DNA of 28,213 bases from positions 1 to 28,213 of the forward strand of contig JAYPQA010000079.1 of assembly GCA_038131695.1 (NCBI GenBank). The letters run 5' to 3'. Under the pieces are notes generated by a model. The model saw only the letters and a list, made by a program, of their open reading frames with translations. It made no database searches and was not told where the DNA came from. This document shows, one piece after another, positions 7,489 to 17,292 of the stretch (position 1 is its first letter; each line of letters starts with the position of its first letter). The position numbers were made by a program, and so were the translations under genes. The stretch is from JADHLK01 sp038131695. GTDB taxonomy: Bacteria > Pseudomonadota > Alphaproteobacteria > Puniceispirillales > Puniceispirillaceae.

Positions 7489-8846
7489 ATGTCTGTTCTG
7501 CCTCTCCAGCCGCCTGACAGGCTGATCGCGCGCAACAGCAGCGGGCTGACCGGCCTTGCTGAGGTGCCGGGCGATAAATCTGTTTCGCACCGCTCCTTGA
7601 TATTGGCCAGCCTGGCTGAGGGGCAAACCCGCATCAGCGGTTTGCTGACCGGGGCGGATGTGCTGTCCACGCTGGGAGCGATGCAGCAGCTGGGTGTGTC
7701 GATTGAGCATGATGGCAGCGGCAATCTGCGAATTGACGGGGTCGGGCTGCATGGTCTGGCCAGCCCCGCGGCGCCGTTGGATCTGGGCAATGCCGGCACT
7801 GGAGTGCGCCTGCTTATGGGGGTTGTCGCAGGCCAGCCTATCACCGCCAGCTTTACCGGCGATGCGTCTCTCTCGCGCCGCCCGATGAGCCGCATCACTG
7901 AACCGCTGGCCCTGATGGGGGCAGACATCACCAGCCAGCCGGGCGGCTTGCTGCCGGTAACCATCAAAGGGGCGCAAAGGCCGCTGCCGATTGACTATGA
8001 AAGCCCGGTCGCCTCAGCCCAGATCAAGTCCGCCATTTTGCTGGCCGGGCTGAACGGGCGCGGCACAACCAGCGTGACCGAGTCGGTTGCTCGCGCGACC
8101 AGAATCCATGTGCGCCATTTCGGGGCTGAGCTGGGCATCCGAAAGGCTGGCAGATGGGCGCCAGCGCATTCATTGGCCGGTGAGGCGAGGCTGGTCGCCG
8201 CCGATATTCAGGTGCCGCGTGATCCCTCCTCAGCCGCATTTCTGATGGTTGCGGCGCTGATCACGCCGGACAGTGATATTTCCCTGCCGTCCGTCGGGCT
8301 GAACCGGCTGCGCACTGGCCTGTTTGATACGCTGCTGGAGATGGGGGCTGATATCCGGATCAGCAATCAGCGGGTGGAAGGCGGTGAGCCGGTCGGCGAT
8401 ATCCGCGTGCGCTCCAGCCAGCTGAAGGCTGTGCAGTGCCGGCCGGGCGGGCGGCTTCGATGATTGATGAATATCCCATTCTGGCGGTCGCTGCGGCGGC
8501 AGCTGAGGGGGTTAGCCGGATGACCGGCGTGGCAGAATTGCGGGTCAAGGAAACCGACCGTATCTCAGTTATGGCAGAGGGGCTGGCCCGCTGCGGGGTC
8601 GAGGTGGCCGAAACCGAAGACAGCCTGACCGTGACCGGCAGCGGTGGCAGGATAGCAGGCGGGGCGGTGATCGATTCCTGTCATGATCACCGAATCGCCA
8701 TGTCTTTTCTGATCCTGGGGCTGGCCAGCCGACAGCCGGTGCGGGTCTCCTCTGCGGCGACGATTGCGACCAGCTTTCCGGGCTTTGATGCGTTGCTGCG
8801 CCAGCTGGGCGGCGATATCCAGCCGGAAGACGGGGCCGCCTCATGA
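7489..8846 (+). CDS. aroA: 3-phosphoshikimate 1-carboxyvinyltransferase (EPSP synthase), one frameshift
   Basis: AroA catalyses the sixth step of the shikimate pathway, joining PEP to shikimate-3-phosphate. Motifs include VPGDKSVSHR (27-35), LDLGNAGTGVRLLMG (97-111), SAQIKSAILLAGL, DPSSAAF, SMIDEYPILAVAAA, LRVKETDR and DHRIAMSFL. The frame breaks near 8436. Inserting one G in GTGCAGTGCCGG gives VQVPAGRAASMIDEYP, and the corrected gene is exactly 453 codons. The overall pattern resembles the class II enzymes of the Agrobacterium CP4 type, but the residue matching E. coli Gly96 is Gly103 here, not Ala as in CP4. The 3' end overlaps cmk by 4 bases (ATGA). The lone frameshift in an essential-type gene suggests a sequence error. 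Confidence 0.9.
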
Positions 8847-9472
8847 TCATCGCGGTTGATGGCACCGCCGCCTCCGGCAAGGGCACGCTGGCGCGGGCTT
8901 TGGCAGACAGGCTGGGGCTTGATTATCTGGATACCGGCAAGCTCTATCGGGCGGTCGCTCTGGCGGCGCGTGACAGTAAGCTGTGCATGGATCCGCCGGA
9001 CGGGGCGGCAGCTGGCCAGCTGGCGGCGCGGCTGGCCTTGCCTGTTGCGCCTGATCCGGCCCTGATGGGAGAGGATATTTCCGCCCTGGCCTCACAGCTG
9101 GCGGCGCTCGCCCCGGTGCGGGCCGGGCTGCTGGATCGCCAGCGCGCCTTTGCGGCCAACCCGCCGGGCGGCAAGGGGGCGGTTTTGGACGGGCGCGATA
9201 TTGGCACGGTGGTGCTGCCGGATGCGGATGCCAAATTTTTCATTGATGCTGATCTGCCGGTGCGGGCGGCCCGCCGCCATGCTGAATTGGTGGCTGCTGG
9301 CAAACAGGTCACTCTGGAGGGGATTGAGGCGGATCTGGCAGAGCGTGATGCGCGTGACAAAAATCGCACAATCGCGCCGCTGCGCCCGGCAGAAGATGCG
9401 ATTTTTATTGACTCTTCGGGCAAGAATCCCCAAACAGTGCTGCAAGAAGTGCTGGCAGCCTTGCCAGCCTGA
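8843..9472 (+). CDS. cmk: Cytidylate kinase
   Basis: The 209-residue protein begins MIIAVDGTAASGKGTLA, with the P-loop GTAASGKGT at 7-15, followed by LDYLDTGKLYRAVA, the CMP kinase base-binding signature. VLDGRDIGTVVLPDA matches the NMP-binding domain, and RDARDKNR is the lid segment with arginines contacting phosphates. It phosphorylates CMP and dCMP using ATP. Start overlap with aroA (ATGA) indicates a coupled operon; aroA-cmk-rpsA is a widely conserved order. Confidence 0.92.
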   Translation: MIIAVDGTAASGKGTLARALADRLGLDYLDTGKLYRAVALAARDSKLCMDPPDGAAAGQLAARLALPVAPDPALMGEDISALASQLAALAPVRAGLLDRQRAFAANPPGGKGAVLDGRDIGTVVLPDADAKFFIDADLPVRAARRHAELVAAGKQVTLEGIEADLAERDARDKNRTIAPLRPAEDAIFIDSSGKNPQTVLQEVLAALPA

Positions 9473-9709
9473 CTTGCAGCGGGCCTTTTGCCAATCTGGA
9501 CAGGCGGGCGGCCCTGGTTAAAAAACTGAACTTGCCGGACACAGTGTGACTGGTCTGCCAGCTTCAGGCCTTGACGGGCAGCGGGCGCACAAAGCCCCTT
9601 GATGCCTGTGATGTTCAGACAGGGCCTGCCCTTCCGATACCCGGCCGGAAGGACTGTCAACTGCCTTTGATTGGCAGACTGCACAGAGCAGACCTTTTGG
9701 AGAAACCCT

Positions 9710-11429
9710 TTGACAACCAAATCAACCGAAGCAGCAGCGGCTGTTTCCGAAAATTTTGCCGATCTGCTGGCTGAGAGCTTTGCAGAGGACACTTCAATCG
9801 AGGGAAGCGTGGTGCGTGGCACGGTCGTTTCCGTGGATGATGATTTCGTAACCATCGATGTCGGGCTGAAATCCGAGGGCCGCGTGCCGGTCAAGGAATT
9901 TACCACCCCCGGGCAGGACCCGGAAATCGCCGTGGGCGACAAGGTGGAAGTCTATGTTGAGCGGATGGAAGATCGCGAGGGCCAGGCGGTTCTTAGCCGT
10001 GAGAAAGCCCGCCGCGAGGAAGTCTGGATCGTTCTGGAAAATGCCTTTGAGGCACAAGAGCGCGTAACCGGTGTTATCTTTGGCCGGGTCAAGGGCGGCT
10101 TTACCGTTGACCTGTCCGGGGCCACCGCCTTCTTGCCGGGCAGCCAGGTGGATATCCGCCCGGTGAATGATATCGGCCCGTTGATGGGCACGCCGCAGCC
10201 TTTCCAAATCCTGAAATCGACCGCCGCCGCGGCAATATTGTCGTCTCCGCCGGGCGGTGCTGGAAGAATCCCGCGCTGAAGCCCGCTCCGAGCTGGTCTC
10301 CAATCTGCAGGAAGGCCAGGTGCTGCAAGGGGTGGTCAAGAACATCACCGATTATGGGGCCTTTGTTGATCTGGGCGGCGTGGATGGCCTGCTCCATGTC
10401 ACGGATATTGCCTGGCGGCGTATCAACCATCCCTCAGAGGCGCTAAGCGTCGGCCAGTCTGTTGAGGTGCAGGTGATTCGCTTTAATCAGGAAACCCAGC
10501 GTATCTCGCTTGGCATGAAGCAGCTGCAGTCTGACCCGTGGGAAAGCGCAGCCGAAAAATACCAGATCGGAACCAAGCTGAATGGCCGGGTGACCAATAT
10601 CACCGATTATGGCGCCTTTGTTGAGCTGGATGACGGTGTTGAGGGTCTGGTCCATGTCTCTGAGATGAGCTGGACCAAGAAGAATGTGCATCCCGGCAAG
10701 ATTGTCTCCACCAGCCAGCAAATCGAGGTGATGGTGCTGGATGTGGATATGACCAAGCGGCGCATTTCCCTTGGCCTGAAACAGACCACGCCAAATCCGT
10801 GGGAGAATTTCCAGCAAACTTTCAAGATTGGCTCGGATATTGAGGGTGAGGTGCGCAACATCACCGAATTCGGCCTGTTTGTCGGTCTGAATGAGGAAAT
10901 TGACGGTCTGGTGCATCTGTCCGACATTTCCTGGGATGTCCCGGGGGAAAAGGCGCTGGAAGGCTTTTCCAAGGGCGATATGGTGAAGGCCAAAATCCTC
11001 GATATCGATATGGAAAAGGAACGCATTTCCCTGGGCATCAAGCAGCTGAGCGAAGATCCGATGGCGGGTGAAGCACAGAAAATGCGTAAAGGGGATGTGG
11101 TCACCTGCACCATTACGGCTGTGACCGAACAGGGTCTGGAAGTGCGTGTCGGGGAAAATCTGAATGGCTTTATCCGGCGCGGTGATCTCTCCCGTGAGCG
11201 CAATGAGCAGCGCGCTGACCGGTTTGCGGTGGATGAGAAGGTCGATGCCATGGTAACCCAGGTCGATTCCAAGACCCGCAAGCTCAGCCTGTCTATCAAG
11301 GCCCGCGAAGTGGCCGAGGAAAAACAGGCGATGGCAGATTTCGGTTCCTCTGACAGTGGCGCCAGCCTCGGCGATATTCTGGGCGCGGCTCTGGCCAAGA
11401 AAGAATCCGATTCTGACAATCAGGAGTAA
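9710..11429 (+). CDS. rpsA: 30S ribosomal protein S1, two frameshifts
   Basis: S1 carries mRNA to the small ribosomal subunit through repeated S1/OB domains. Several are visible as KNITDYGAFVDLGGVDGLLH, TNITDYGAFVELDDGVEGL, RNITEFGLFVGLNEEIDGL and a divergent last repeat. I choose the TTG at 9710 (MTTKSTEAAA) because GGAGA lies 6 bases upstream; the same frame is open to 9671. Two single-base losses, one A near 10214-10216 and one C near 10247, interrupt the segment that should read LKIDRRRGNIVVSRRAVLEE. With both restored the gene is exactly 574 codons, a normal S1 length for this class. S1 is normally essential, so these are most likely errors. A strong terminator follows. Confidence 0.92.
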
Positions 11430-11459
11430 AACACCCGCCTGAATTCAGGCAAATATCCC

Positions 11460-11487
11460 AAAGCCCGGCTGCAAAGCCGGGCTTTTT
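11460..11487 (+). terminator. Rho-independent terminator after rpsA
   Basis: AAAGCCCGGC (11460-11469), loop TGCAAA, then GCCGGGCTTTTT (11476-11487). This is a 10-bp GC-rich stem ending in a T run, 31 bases past the rpsA stop. Confidence 0.88.
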
Positions 11488-11614
11488 GCTTAAATTGGTG
11501 CCAATATGCTGAATTTCATGAAAAAAACAGAGTGCCATACTTGACCAGCCAAAAAAGCCTTGGCATCATCACGGGCGTTTTTAATTGGCAGCTGATTGAG
11601 CGGGAGCGGCATCC

Positions 11615-11893
11615 ATGACCAAATCTGAACTGATAGCCAAACTGGCCGAACAGAATCCGGATCTGTATCACCGCGATATAGAACAGCTGGTCACAACGGT
11701 TTTGGACACGATTTCAGACGCGCTGGCGGCAGGCGACCGGGTTGAGCTGCGCGGCTTTGGGGCGTTTTCCGTGCGCCATCACAAGGCGCGCAAGGGGCGC
11801 AACCCGCGCACCGGAGAGGCGGTTGATGTCGCCTCCAAGACTGTGCCCTTCTTCAAGATGGGCAAAGGAATGCGCGAGCGGCTGAACAAGTAA
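11615..11893 (+). CDS. ihfB: Integration host factor subunit beta
   Basis: The 92-residue protein is a complete HU/IHF fold. It starts MTKSELIAKLAEQNP and contains VELRGFGAFSVRHH and the DNA-intercalating arm RKGRNPRTGEAV, ending in KMGKGMRERLNK. The DLYHRDIEQLVTTVLDTI helix favours IHF beta over HU, and the position right after rpsA is the standard location of ihfB. With IHF alpha it bends DNA at specific sites. The gene starts 185 bases after rpsA, beyond the terminator, so it must have its own promoter in that gap. Confidence 0.93.
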   Translation: MTKSELIAKLAEQNPDLYHRDIEQLVTTVLDTISDALAAGDRVELRGFGAFSVRHHKARKGRNPRTGEAVDVASKTVPFFKMGKGMRERLNK

Positions 11894-11926
11894 GCCAGCC
11901 GCGGCAGTCCCGGAACCCCGGCTGGC
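11894..11926 (+). other. Hairpin between ihfB and lapA without a T run
   Basis: GCCAGCCG (11894-11901) and CGGCTGGC (11919-11926) can form an 8-bp stem directly after the ihfB stop. No T tract follows, so it is more likely an mRNA 3'-end stabiliser or weak Rho-linked element than an intrinsic terminator. Confidence 0.35.
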
Positions 11927-11966
11927 CAGCCTAACTGCTTCTACTTGTCAGGATACCGGAGGTCCC

Positions 11967-12314
11967 ATGCAAGCGATAGCGCGCTTTGTCTGGTTGATTA
12001 TCACGCTTTTTGTGCTGGCGGCGGTCGCTTCTTTTGCGATTTCCAACAAGGGTCAAACAGTGCTGGCCTTCTGGCCGCTGGGAGATATTGTCCAGCTGCC
12101 GCTCTGGGCGGTGGTGCTGGGCGCGCTCTGTGCCGGGCTGATGCTGGGGGCGGTGCTGGTCTGGCTGGCGGGCTTGCCCCAGCGCAGCCGTTTGCGGGCG
12201 CGGGAAAAACGCATCACCAAACTGGAGACAGAATTGGCCGAGCTAACAGCTGAAAAAGAAGAGTCGCAGCAGGCTGGAGATCCCAGGCCCGCCTTGCCTG
12301 GGCAGGCCGGCTGA
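11967..12314 (+). CDS. LapA-domain inner membrane protein (DUF1049)
   Basis: The 115-residue protein has two membrane helices (about 7-26 and 44-69), with the conserved SNKGQTVLAFWPL segment between them. A basic, coiled-coil-prone cytoplasmic tail follows (REKRITKLETELAELTAEKEE). This is the lipopolysaccharide assembly protein A family; in gammaproteobacteria it partners LapB in controlling LPS synthesis, but no LapB is visible here. The start ATG at 11967 follows an ACCGGAGGTCCC ribosome binding site. Its stop overlaps the trpF start (TGATG), so trpF is translationally coupled to it. Confidence 0.82.
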   Translation: MQAIARFVWLIITLFVLAAVASFAISNKGQTVLAFWPLGDIVQLPLWAVVLGALCAGLMLGAVLVWLAGLPQRSRLRAREKRITKLETELAELTAEKEESQQAGDPRPALPGQAG

Positions 12315-12952
12315 TGGCCCGGGTCAAGATTTGCGGCCTCACCCGCCCTCAGGATTATCAGGCCTGCCGCCTTGCCGGGGCTGACTGGATTGGGCTGGTG
12401 CATTTTGCCCGCTCGCCCCGTCATCTGGAGGAGGCAGAGATGGTGCGTCTGGCTGCAGATTTTGCCGATGATGGGCCCAAGCCTGTTTTATTGAGTGTTG
12501 ATGAAAAGCCGGAAGTTCTGGCACGGCTGGTCGCGGCGGCCAAACCGGCCATGCTGCAGCTGCATGGACAGGAAAGCCCGGCAGATTGTGACCGGCTGCG
12601 CCAGCAATTTGGCCTGCCGGTGATGAAGGCCATTCGGGTCAAGGGCCGGGCGGATATTGACAAGGCGGCGGCCTATGTCGGCAAGGCTGACTGGCTGCTC
12701 TTTGATGCGGCGCCCAGCGGGGCCAGCCTGCCGGGCGGGACGGGTCACCAGCTGGATTGGGGGTTGCTGGACGGGGCTGAGATACCGCTGCCCTGGATGC
12801 TGGCTGGCGGATTGCGGCCTGATAATCTGGCAGGCGCGCTGGCGACAAGCGGGGCGCCAGCTCTGGATGTCTCCTCTGGCGTGGAAAATACAGCCGGAGA
12901 AAAGGACGCCAGCCTGATATCTGCCTTTGTAAGTGTAGCAAAAATACGCTAG
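12314..12952 (+). CDS. trpF: Phosphoribosylanthranilate isomerase
   Basis: The 212-residue TIM-barrel protein starts MARVKICGLTRPQD, with the catalytic Cys in KICGLT. It contains the family segments LQLHGQE, MKAIRVKG and LLFDA, then the PGGTGHQLDW loop, LAGGLRPDN and ALDVSSGVENTAGEKD, which carries the catalytic and phosphate-binding residues. It performs the third committed step of tryptophan synthesis, an Amadori rearrangement. It overlaps lapA by one base and is followed by trpB after 44 bases, the normal alphaproteobacterial trpFBA layout. Confidence 0.93.
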   Translation: MARVKICGLTRPQDYQACRLAGADWIGLVHFARSPRHLEEAEMVRLAADFADDGPKPVLLSVDEKPEVLARLVAAAKPAMLQLHGQESPADCDRLRQQFGLPVMKAIRVKGRADIDKAAAYVGKADWLLFDAAPSGASLPGGTGHQLDWGLLDGAEIPLPWMLAGGLRPDNLAGALATSGAPALDVSSGVENTAGEKDASLISAFVSVAKIR

Positions 12953-12996
12953 ATTACGGCGATTGTGACCGGCAAACGCAAGAGACAGGGCACAAG

Positions 12997-14235
12997 ATGG
13001 CAGAGGCAGGACTGAATTCTTATCGCACCGGGCCGGATGAAAATGGCCGGTTTGGCATTCATGGCGGACGCTTTGTTGCGGAAACGCTGATGCCGCTTAT
13101 CCTTCAGGTAGAGGCAGCCTGGCAGGCGGCGCAGGCCGATTCCGGCTTTGCGTCTGAAATGGCCTATTACCAGAAACATTTTATTGGCCGCCCGTCGCCG
13201 CTCTATTTTGCCGAGCGGCTGACCAGCCATTTTGGCGGGGCGAAGCTCTATTTCAAGCGTGATGAGCTGAACCATACCGGCTCGCACAAGATCAATAATG
13301 TGCTGGGTCAGGCCCTGCTGGCCCGCCGCATGGGCAAGACCAAAATCATCGCCGAAACCGGGGCCGGCCAGCATGGGGTGGCGACCGCGACCGCCTGTGC
13401 GCTGTTTGATCTGGAATGTGAAGTCTTTATGGGGGCAGAGGATGTGCGCCGCCAGAAGCCGAATGTGGACAGGATGCGCCTTTTGGGGGCCAAGGTGCAT
13501 CCGGTAACATCCGGCACCGCAACACTGAAAGATGCGATGAATGAGGCGCTGCGCTATTGGGTGGCCCACCCGGATACGCATTTCTATATTATTGGCACAG
13601 TTGCCGGCCCGCACCCCTATCCGGAGATGGTCCGGACTTTCCAGTCCATTATCGGCAGCGAGGCCCGCGAGCAGATACTGGAAGCAGAAGGCCGCCTGCC
13701 GGATGCGCTGATCGCCTGTATCGGGGGCGGCTCCAATGCGCTGGGGCTGTTTCATCCGTTTCTGGATGATAAATCGGTTGATATTTATGGGGTAGAGGCT
13801 GCCGGGCACGGCATTGACAGCGGGGCCCATGCGGCCAGCCTGACCGGCGGCAAGCCTGGCGTGCTGCATGGCAACAGAACCTATTTGCTGCAAAATGAGG
13901 ATGGCCAGATAACAGATGCCCATTCCATCTCAGCCGGGCTGGATTATCCGGGCATCGGGCCGGAACACGCTTGGCTGCATGATATTGGCCGGGTGAATTA
14001 TGTCAGCGCAACAGATGAAGAGGCGTTGGCCAGCTTCCGCCTCTGTTCGCGGCTGGAGGGGATTATCCCGGCCCTGGAGCCTCGTCGCACGCGCTGGCCT
14101 TTGCCGAAAAGCTGGTCTCCGGCATGGACCGGGATCGGCTGGTCATCTTGAATATGTGCGGGCGCGGCGACAAGGATTTGGGGGCCGTCCTGCCGCTGTT
14201 TGAAGAGCGCGGCCTGCTGGACGAGGCAGGATTAA
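12997..14235 (+). CDS. trpB: Tryptophan synthase beta subunit, C-terminal frameshifts
   Basis: This PLP enzyme joins indole and serine. Lys98 in NHTGSHKINN is the PLP lysine, EVFMGAEDVRRQKPNV and ACIGGGSNALG (phosphate binding) are intact. The frame slips near 14090-14097, after EGIIPALEP. The natural continuation SSHALAFAEKLVSGMDRDRLVILNMCGRGDKDL sits in another frame, and without correction the protein would end at 14151. After the slip the corrected frame would run far into trpA. A second compensating indel near 14232 (GGATTAACC) would instead end the protein at TAA 14233-14235, just before the trpA ATG. The first slip is clear; the second is an inference. About 412 residues fits the family. 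Confidence 0.9.
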
Positions 14236-14241
14236 CCGATT

Positions 14242-15063
14242 ATGGGCAGCCGTATAGAAAAGACCTTCGCCCGCGCCCGGGCAGAACAGCGCCCGGTGCT
14301 GGGCATCTTTGCCACCGCCGGGGACCCGGACCGGGAAAAATCAGCTGCCATTTTGCAGGCGATTGCCCGCGGCGGGGCAGATTTTATTGAAATCGGGATG
14401 CCCTTTTCAGACCCGATGGCAGATGGCCCCTCCATTCAGGCGGCCAGCCTGCGGGCCTTGCGCTCTGGCATGAATTTGCAGGGCACGCTGGATATGACAG
14501 CAGCGGTGCGGGCTGAATTTCCTGATTTGCCGATTATCCTGATGGGCTATTACAACCCGATTTATATCTATGGCAATGAGGCGTTTCTGGCAGCCGCAGC
14601 TGCAGCCGGGGCAGATGGTCTGATCATTGTTGATCTGCCGGTCGAAGAAGAAAGCGAGCTGGCCCGGCCCGCCCGGCAGGCGGGGCTGGATTTTATCCGT
14701 CTGGCAACCCCTACCACCCGCGGCGCGCGGCTGGAAAAGGTGCTGGCTGAGGCATCCGGCTTTGTCTATTATGTCGCGGTGGCGGGCATTACCGGAACCA
14801 AGAGCGCGGCCTCTGAGACGATTGCCGAGGCGGTGTCGGCTATCCGGGCCGCGACTGATTTGCCGGTGGTGACCGGCTTTGGTATTCGCACCCCGCAACA
14901 GGCGGCGGCTGCCGGGGCAGCTGGCGATGGGGTCGTGGTCGGCTCAGCCCTGGTTGACAGAATCGCCGAAAGTGCCGAAAAAGGGGAGGAGGCCGAACAG
15001 ATAGCTGGCGAGACCGAGGCATTTGTTGCCTCGCTGGCGGCGGCGTTGCGCCAGACGGGGTGA
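14242..15063 (+). CDS. trpA: Tryptophan synthase alpha subunit
   Basis: The 273-residue TIM barrel cleaves indole-3-glycerol phosphate to indole. The catalytic pair is Glu50 and Asp61 in FIEIGMPFSDPMADGPSIQ. Phosphate-binding segments TGFGIRTPQQAAA and DGVVVGSALVDRI are present, as is YYVAVAGITGTK. It lies immediately after trpB, as expected for the alpha2-beta2 complex with channelled indole, and accD follows. Confidence 0.95.
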   Translation: MGSRIEKTFARARAEQRPVLGIFATAGDPDREKSAAILQAIARGGADFIEIGMPFSDPMADGPSIQAASLRALRSGMNLQGTLDMTAAVRAEFPDLPIILMGYYNPIYIYGNEAFLAAAAAAGADGLIIVDLPVEEESELARPARQAGLDFIRLATPTTRGARLEKVLAEASGFVYYVAVAGITGTKSAASETIAEAVSAIRAATDLPVVTGFGIRTPQQAAAAGAAGDGVVVGSALVDRIAESAEKGEEAEQIAGETEAFVASLAAALRQTG

Positions 15064-15112
15064 GTTTGGCCGCAAAAAGCGACAGCAGGGAAAGCGACTT
15101 CAGGAGAGGCAA

Positions 15113-15976
15113 ATGAACTGGCTGACAAATCAGGTATTGCCCAAGATTAAGGCCTTGGTTCAGACCAATGATGTGCCGGAAAATCTCTGGGTGAAATGCA
15201 AATCATGCGATCAGATGATTTTCCACAAGGATATAGCTGAAAACTGGCAGGTCTGCACCTCTTGCGGTCATCATAAGCCGCTCTTGCCGGCGCAGCGTTT
15301 TGCCATGTTGCTGGATGCCGGTTTTGAGATTTTGCCGGTTTCCCAGGTTTCGGCAGACCCTCTGAAATTCAAGGATTCCAAGCGTTATACAGACCGTTTG
15401 AAGGACAGCCGGGCGAAAACCGGCACCGAAGATGCGATTGCCCTTGCGGCTGGCAAGATAGAGGGGATGGCGCTGGTGATAGCCGCCTTTGATTTCCGCT
15501 TTATGGGCGGGTCAATGGGCCGAGCGGTTGGCGATGGATTGCTGCGGGCTGCTGAGGAGGCGGTGGCGCGCAGGGCAGCGCTGCGGATGGTCACGGCCTC
15601 TGGCGGCGCGCGGATGCAGGAGGGGATTTACTCGCTAATGCAGATGCCGCGCTCAATTATCGCGGTGGACCGGATGCGTCAGGCGGGCCTGCCCTATATC
15701 GTGCTGCTGGCCCATCCGACAACCGGCGGGGTGACAGCCTCTTTTGCCATGTTGGGCGATATCCAGCTGGCCGAACCAGGGGCGATTATCGGCTTTGCCG
15801 GGCGCCGGGTGATTGAGGAGACGGTGCGCGAAAAGCTGCCCGATGATTTCCAGACAGCAGAATATCTGCAAGAGCATGGCATGGTGGATGCGGTCGTTGC
15901 GCGGCCGGAACAGCGCGGCAAGCTGGCCAGCCTGATCAGCCTTCTGACCGGCCAGCAACGCCAGCCTGCTGCCTGA
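15113..15976 (+). CDS. accD: Acetyl-CoA carboxylase carboxyltransferase subunit beta
   Basis: I choose the ATG at 15113 (MNWLTNQVLPKI) because AGGAGAGGC lies just upstream and the family starts this way. The frame is open further upstream, but that stretch overlaps trpA. The zinc ribbon uses C29-x2-C32 and C48-x2-C51. The carboxyltransferase core contains DFRFMGGSMGRAVGDG, TASGGARMQEG, HPTTGGVTASFA, PGAIIGFAGRRVIE and LQEHGMVDAVV. With AccA (not in this window) it transfers carboxyl from biotin to acetyl-CoA, giving malonyl-CoA for fatty acids. The trpA-accD-folC order is a conserved bacterial arrangement. Length 287 residues. Confidence 0.95.
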   Translation: MNWLTNQVLPKIKALVQTNDVPENLWVKCKSCDQMIFHKDIAENWQVCTSCGHHKPLLPAQRFAMLLDAGFEILPVSQVSADPLKFKDSKRYTDRLKDSRAKTGTEDAIALAAGKIEGMALVIAAFDFRFMGGSMGRAVGDGLLRAAEEAVARRAALRMVTASGGARMQEGIYSLMQMPRSIIAVDRMRQAGLPYIVLLAHPTTGGVTASFAMLGDIQLAEPGAIIGFAGRRVIEETVREKLPDDFQTAEYLQEHGMVDAVVARPEQRGKLASLISLLTGQQRQPAA

Positions 15977-15985
15977 CCGGCTTCC

Positions 15986-17269
15986 ATGGCAAACCGGATA
16001 GAGGCGGCGCTGGCGCGGCTGGCAGAGCTGCATCCCAAGCTGATTGATTTGGGGCTGGACAGAAGCCTTGCCTTGCTGGACCGGCTGGGCAACCCGCAAG
16101 ACAGGCTGCCACCGGTTATTCATCTGGCCGGCACCAATGGCAAAGGGTCAACCGCCGCCTTTCTGGCGGCCATGGCCCGGAATGCGGGCCTGTCCTGTCA
16201 TGGCTACAGCTCGCCGCATCTGTGCCGCTTTCATGAGCGGATAAGGCTGGCTGACCAGCTGATCAGCGATCAGCAGCTGGCCGATTTGCTGGATGAGGTG
16301 GAACAGGCCAATGCCAGCCAGCCGATCACCTTTTTTGAGATCACCACCGCTGCGGCCATGCTGGCCTTCTCGCGCCAACAGGCTGATCTGCTGATATTGG
16401 AGACCGGGCTGGGCGGCCTGCTGGATTCTACCAATGTCGTGGCCCGCCCGCTGGTCTGTGTCATCACGCCGATAGCCCGCGATCATGAACATTTTCTGGG
16501 CAGCGATATTGCCGGAATAGCGGTTCAGAAAGCAGGTATCATGCGCCGCGGCGTGCCGGCTCTGTCCGCTGGTCAGCAGGATGCCGCAGCACAGGCCCTG
16601 CAAGAAGAAGCAGAAAAAACCGGTGCCGAGCTGATATTGGGCGGGCGCGACTGGCAGCATCACCAGCTGGCGGATGGCCGCATCCGTCTGGAGCAGGGCC
16701 GCCAGAGCTGGCATTTGCCGGCCCCGTCCCTTATCGGCCCGCATCAGGCAGATAACGCAGCCCTGGCAGCGCTGGCCCTGATCCACAGCCAGCTGCTGGC
16801 AGACCCGGCGGCTGGGTTTGCCGGTACCGCGCAGGCGAAATGGCCGGCGCGTGTGCAAGACTTGACCGGCGGCAAGCTGGCGGCGAGGCTGGAAGGCCAG
16901 CCGCTCTGGCTGGACGGGGCGCATAACGCGCATGGGGCGGCGGCGCTGACGGCCAGCCTGAAGGGAAAATACCGGCAGAAATGGACGCTGATATATGGGG
17001 CGCTGAATAACCGGCCTGCGGATGAGTTTTTGCAGCAGGTAAAGCCGCTGGCTGATCATGTGATCACGCTGGCTATCCCGGATCAGCCCGCTGCCCATTC
17101 TGCTGAGGATTTGGCAATGGCGGCCCGGGCTGCCGGTCTGACAGCTGAGACAGCAGCGCATCCTGAGGCAGCCCTGCAAGCGGCGCGCGGGCGCGGCCCG
17201 GTGCTGATTTGCGGCTCGCTCTATCTGGCAGGCTTTATTCTGGCCGCCAATGAGACGCTACCAGATTAA
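15986..17269 (+). CDS. folC: Dihydrofolate synthase / folylpolyglutamate synthase
   Basis: The 427-residue Mur-ligase-like protein has the P-loop in HLAGTNGKGSTAAFL (about 47-60) and YSSPHLCRFHERIR. ETGLGGLLDSTNVV is the folate-site loop, and the C-terminal domain contains WLDGAHNAHG. It adds glutamate to dihydropteroate and to folates using ATP. It starts 9 bases after accD and is convergent with trxA, separated by 23 bases. Confidence 0.93.
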   Translation: MANRIEAALARLAELHPKLIDLGLDRSLALLDRLGNPQDRLPPVIHLAGTNGKGSTAAFLAAMARNAGLSCHGYSSPHLCRFHERIRLADQLISDQQLADLLDEVEQANASQPITFFEITTAAAMLAFSRQQADLLILETGLGGLLDSTNVVARPLVCVITPIARDHEHFLGSDIAGIAVQKAGIMRRGVPALSAGQQDAAAQALQEEAEKTGAELILGGRDWQHHQLADGRIRLEQGRQSWHLPAPSLIGPHQADNAALAALALIHSQLLADPAAGFAGTAQAKWPARVQDLTGGKLAARLEGQPLWLDGAHNAHGAAALTASLKGKYRQKWTLIYGALNNRPADEFLQQVKPLADHVITLAIPDQPAAHSAEDLAMAARAAGLTAETAAHPEAALQAARGRGPVLICGSLYLAGFILAANETLPD

Positions 17270-17292
17270 GGGGGCCGGATTAAGAGGACCGG

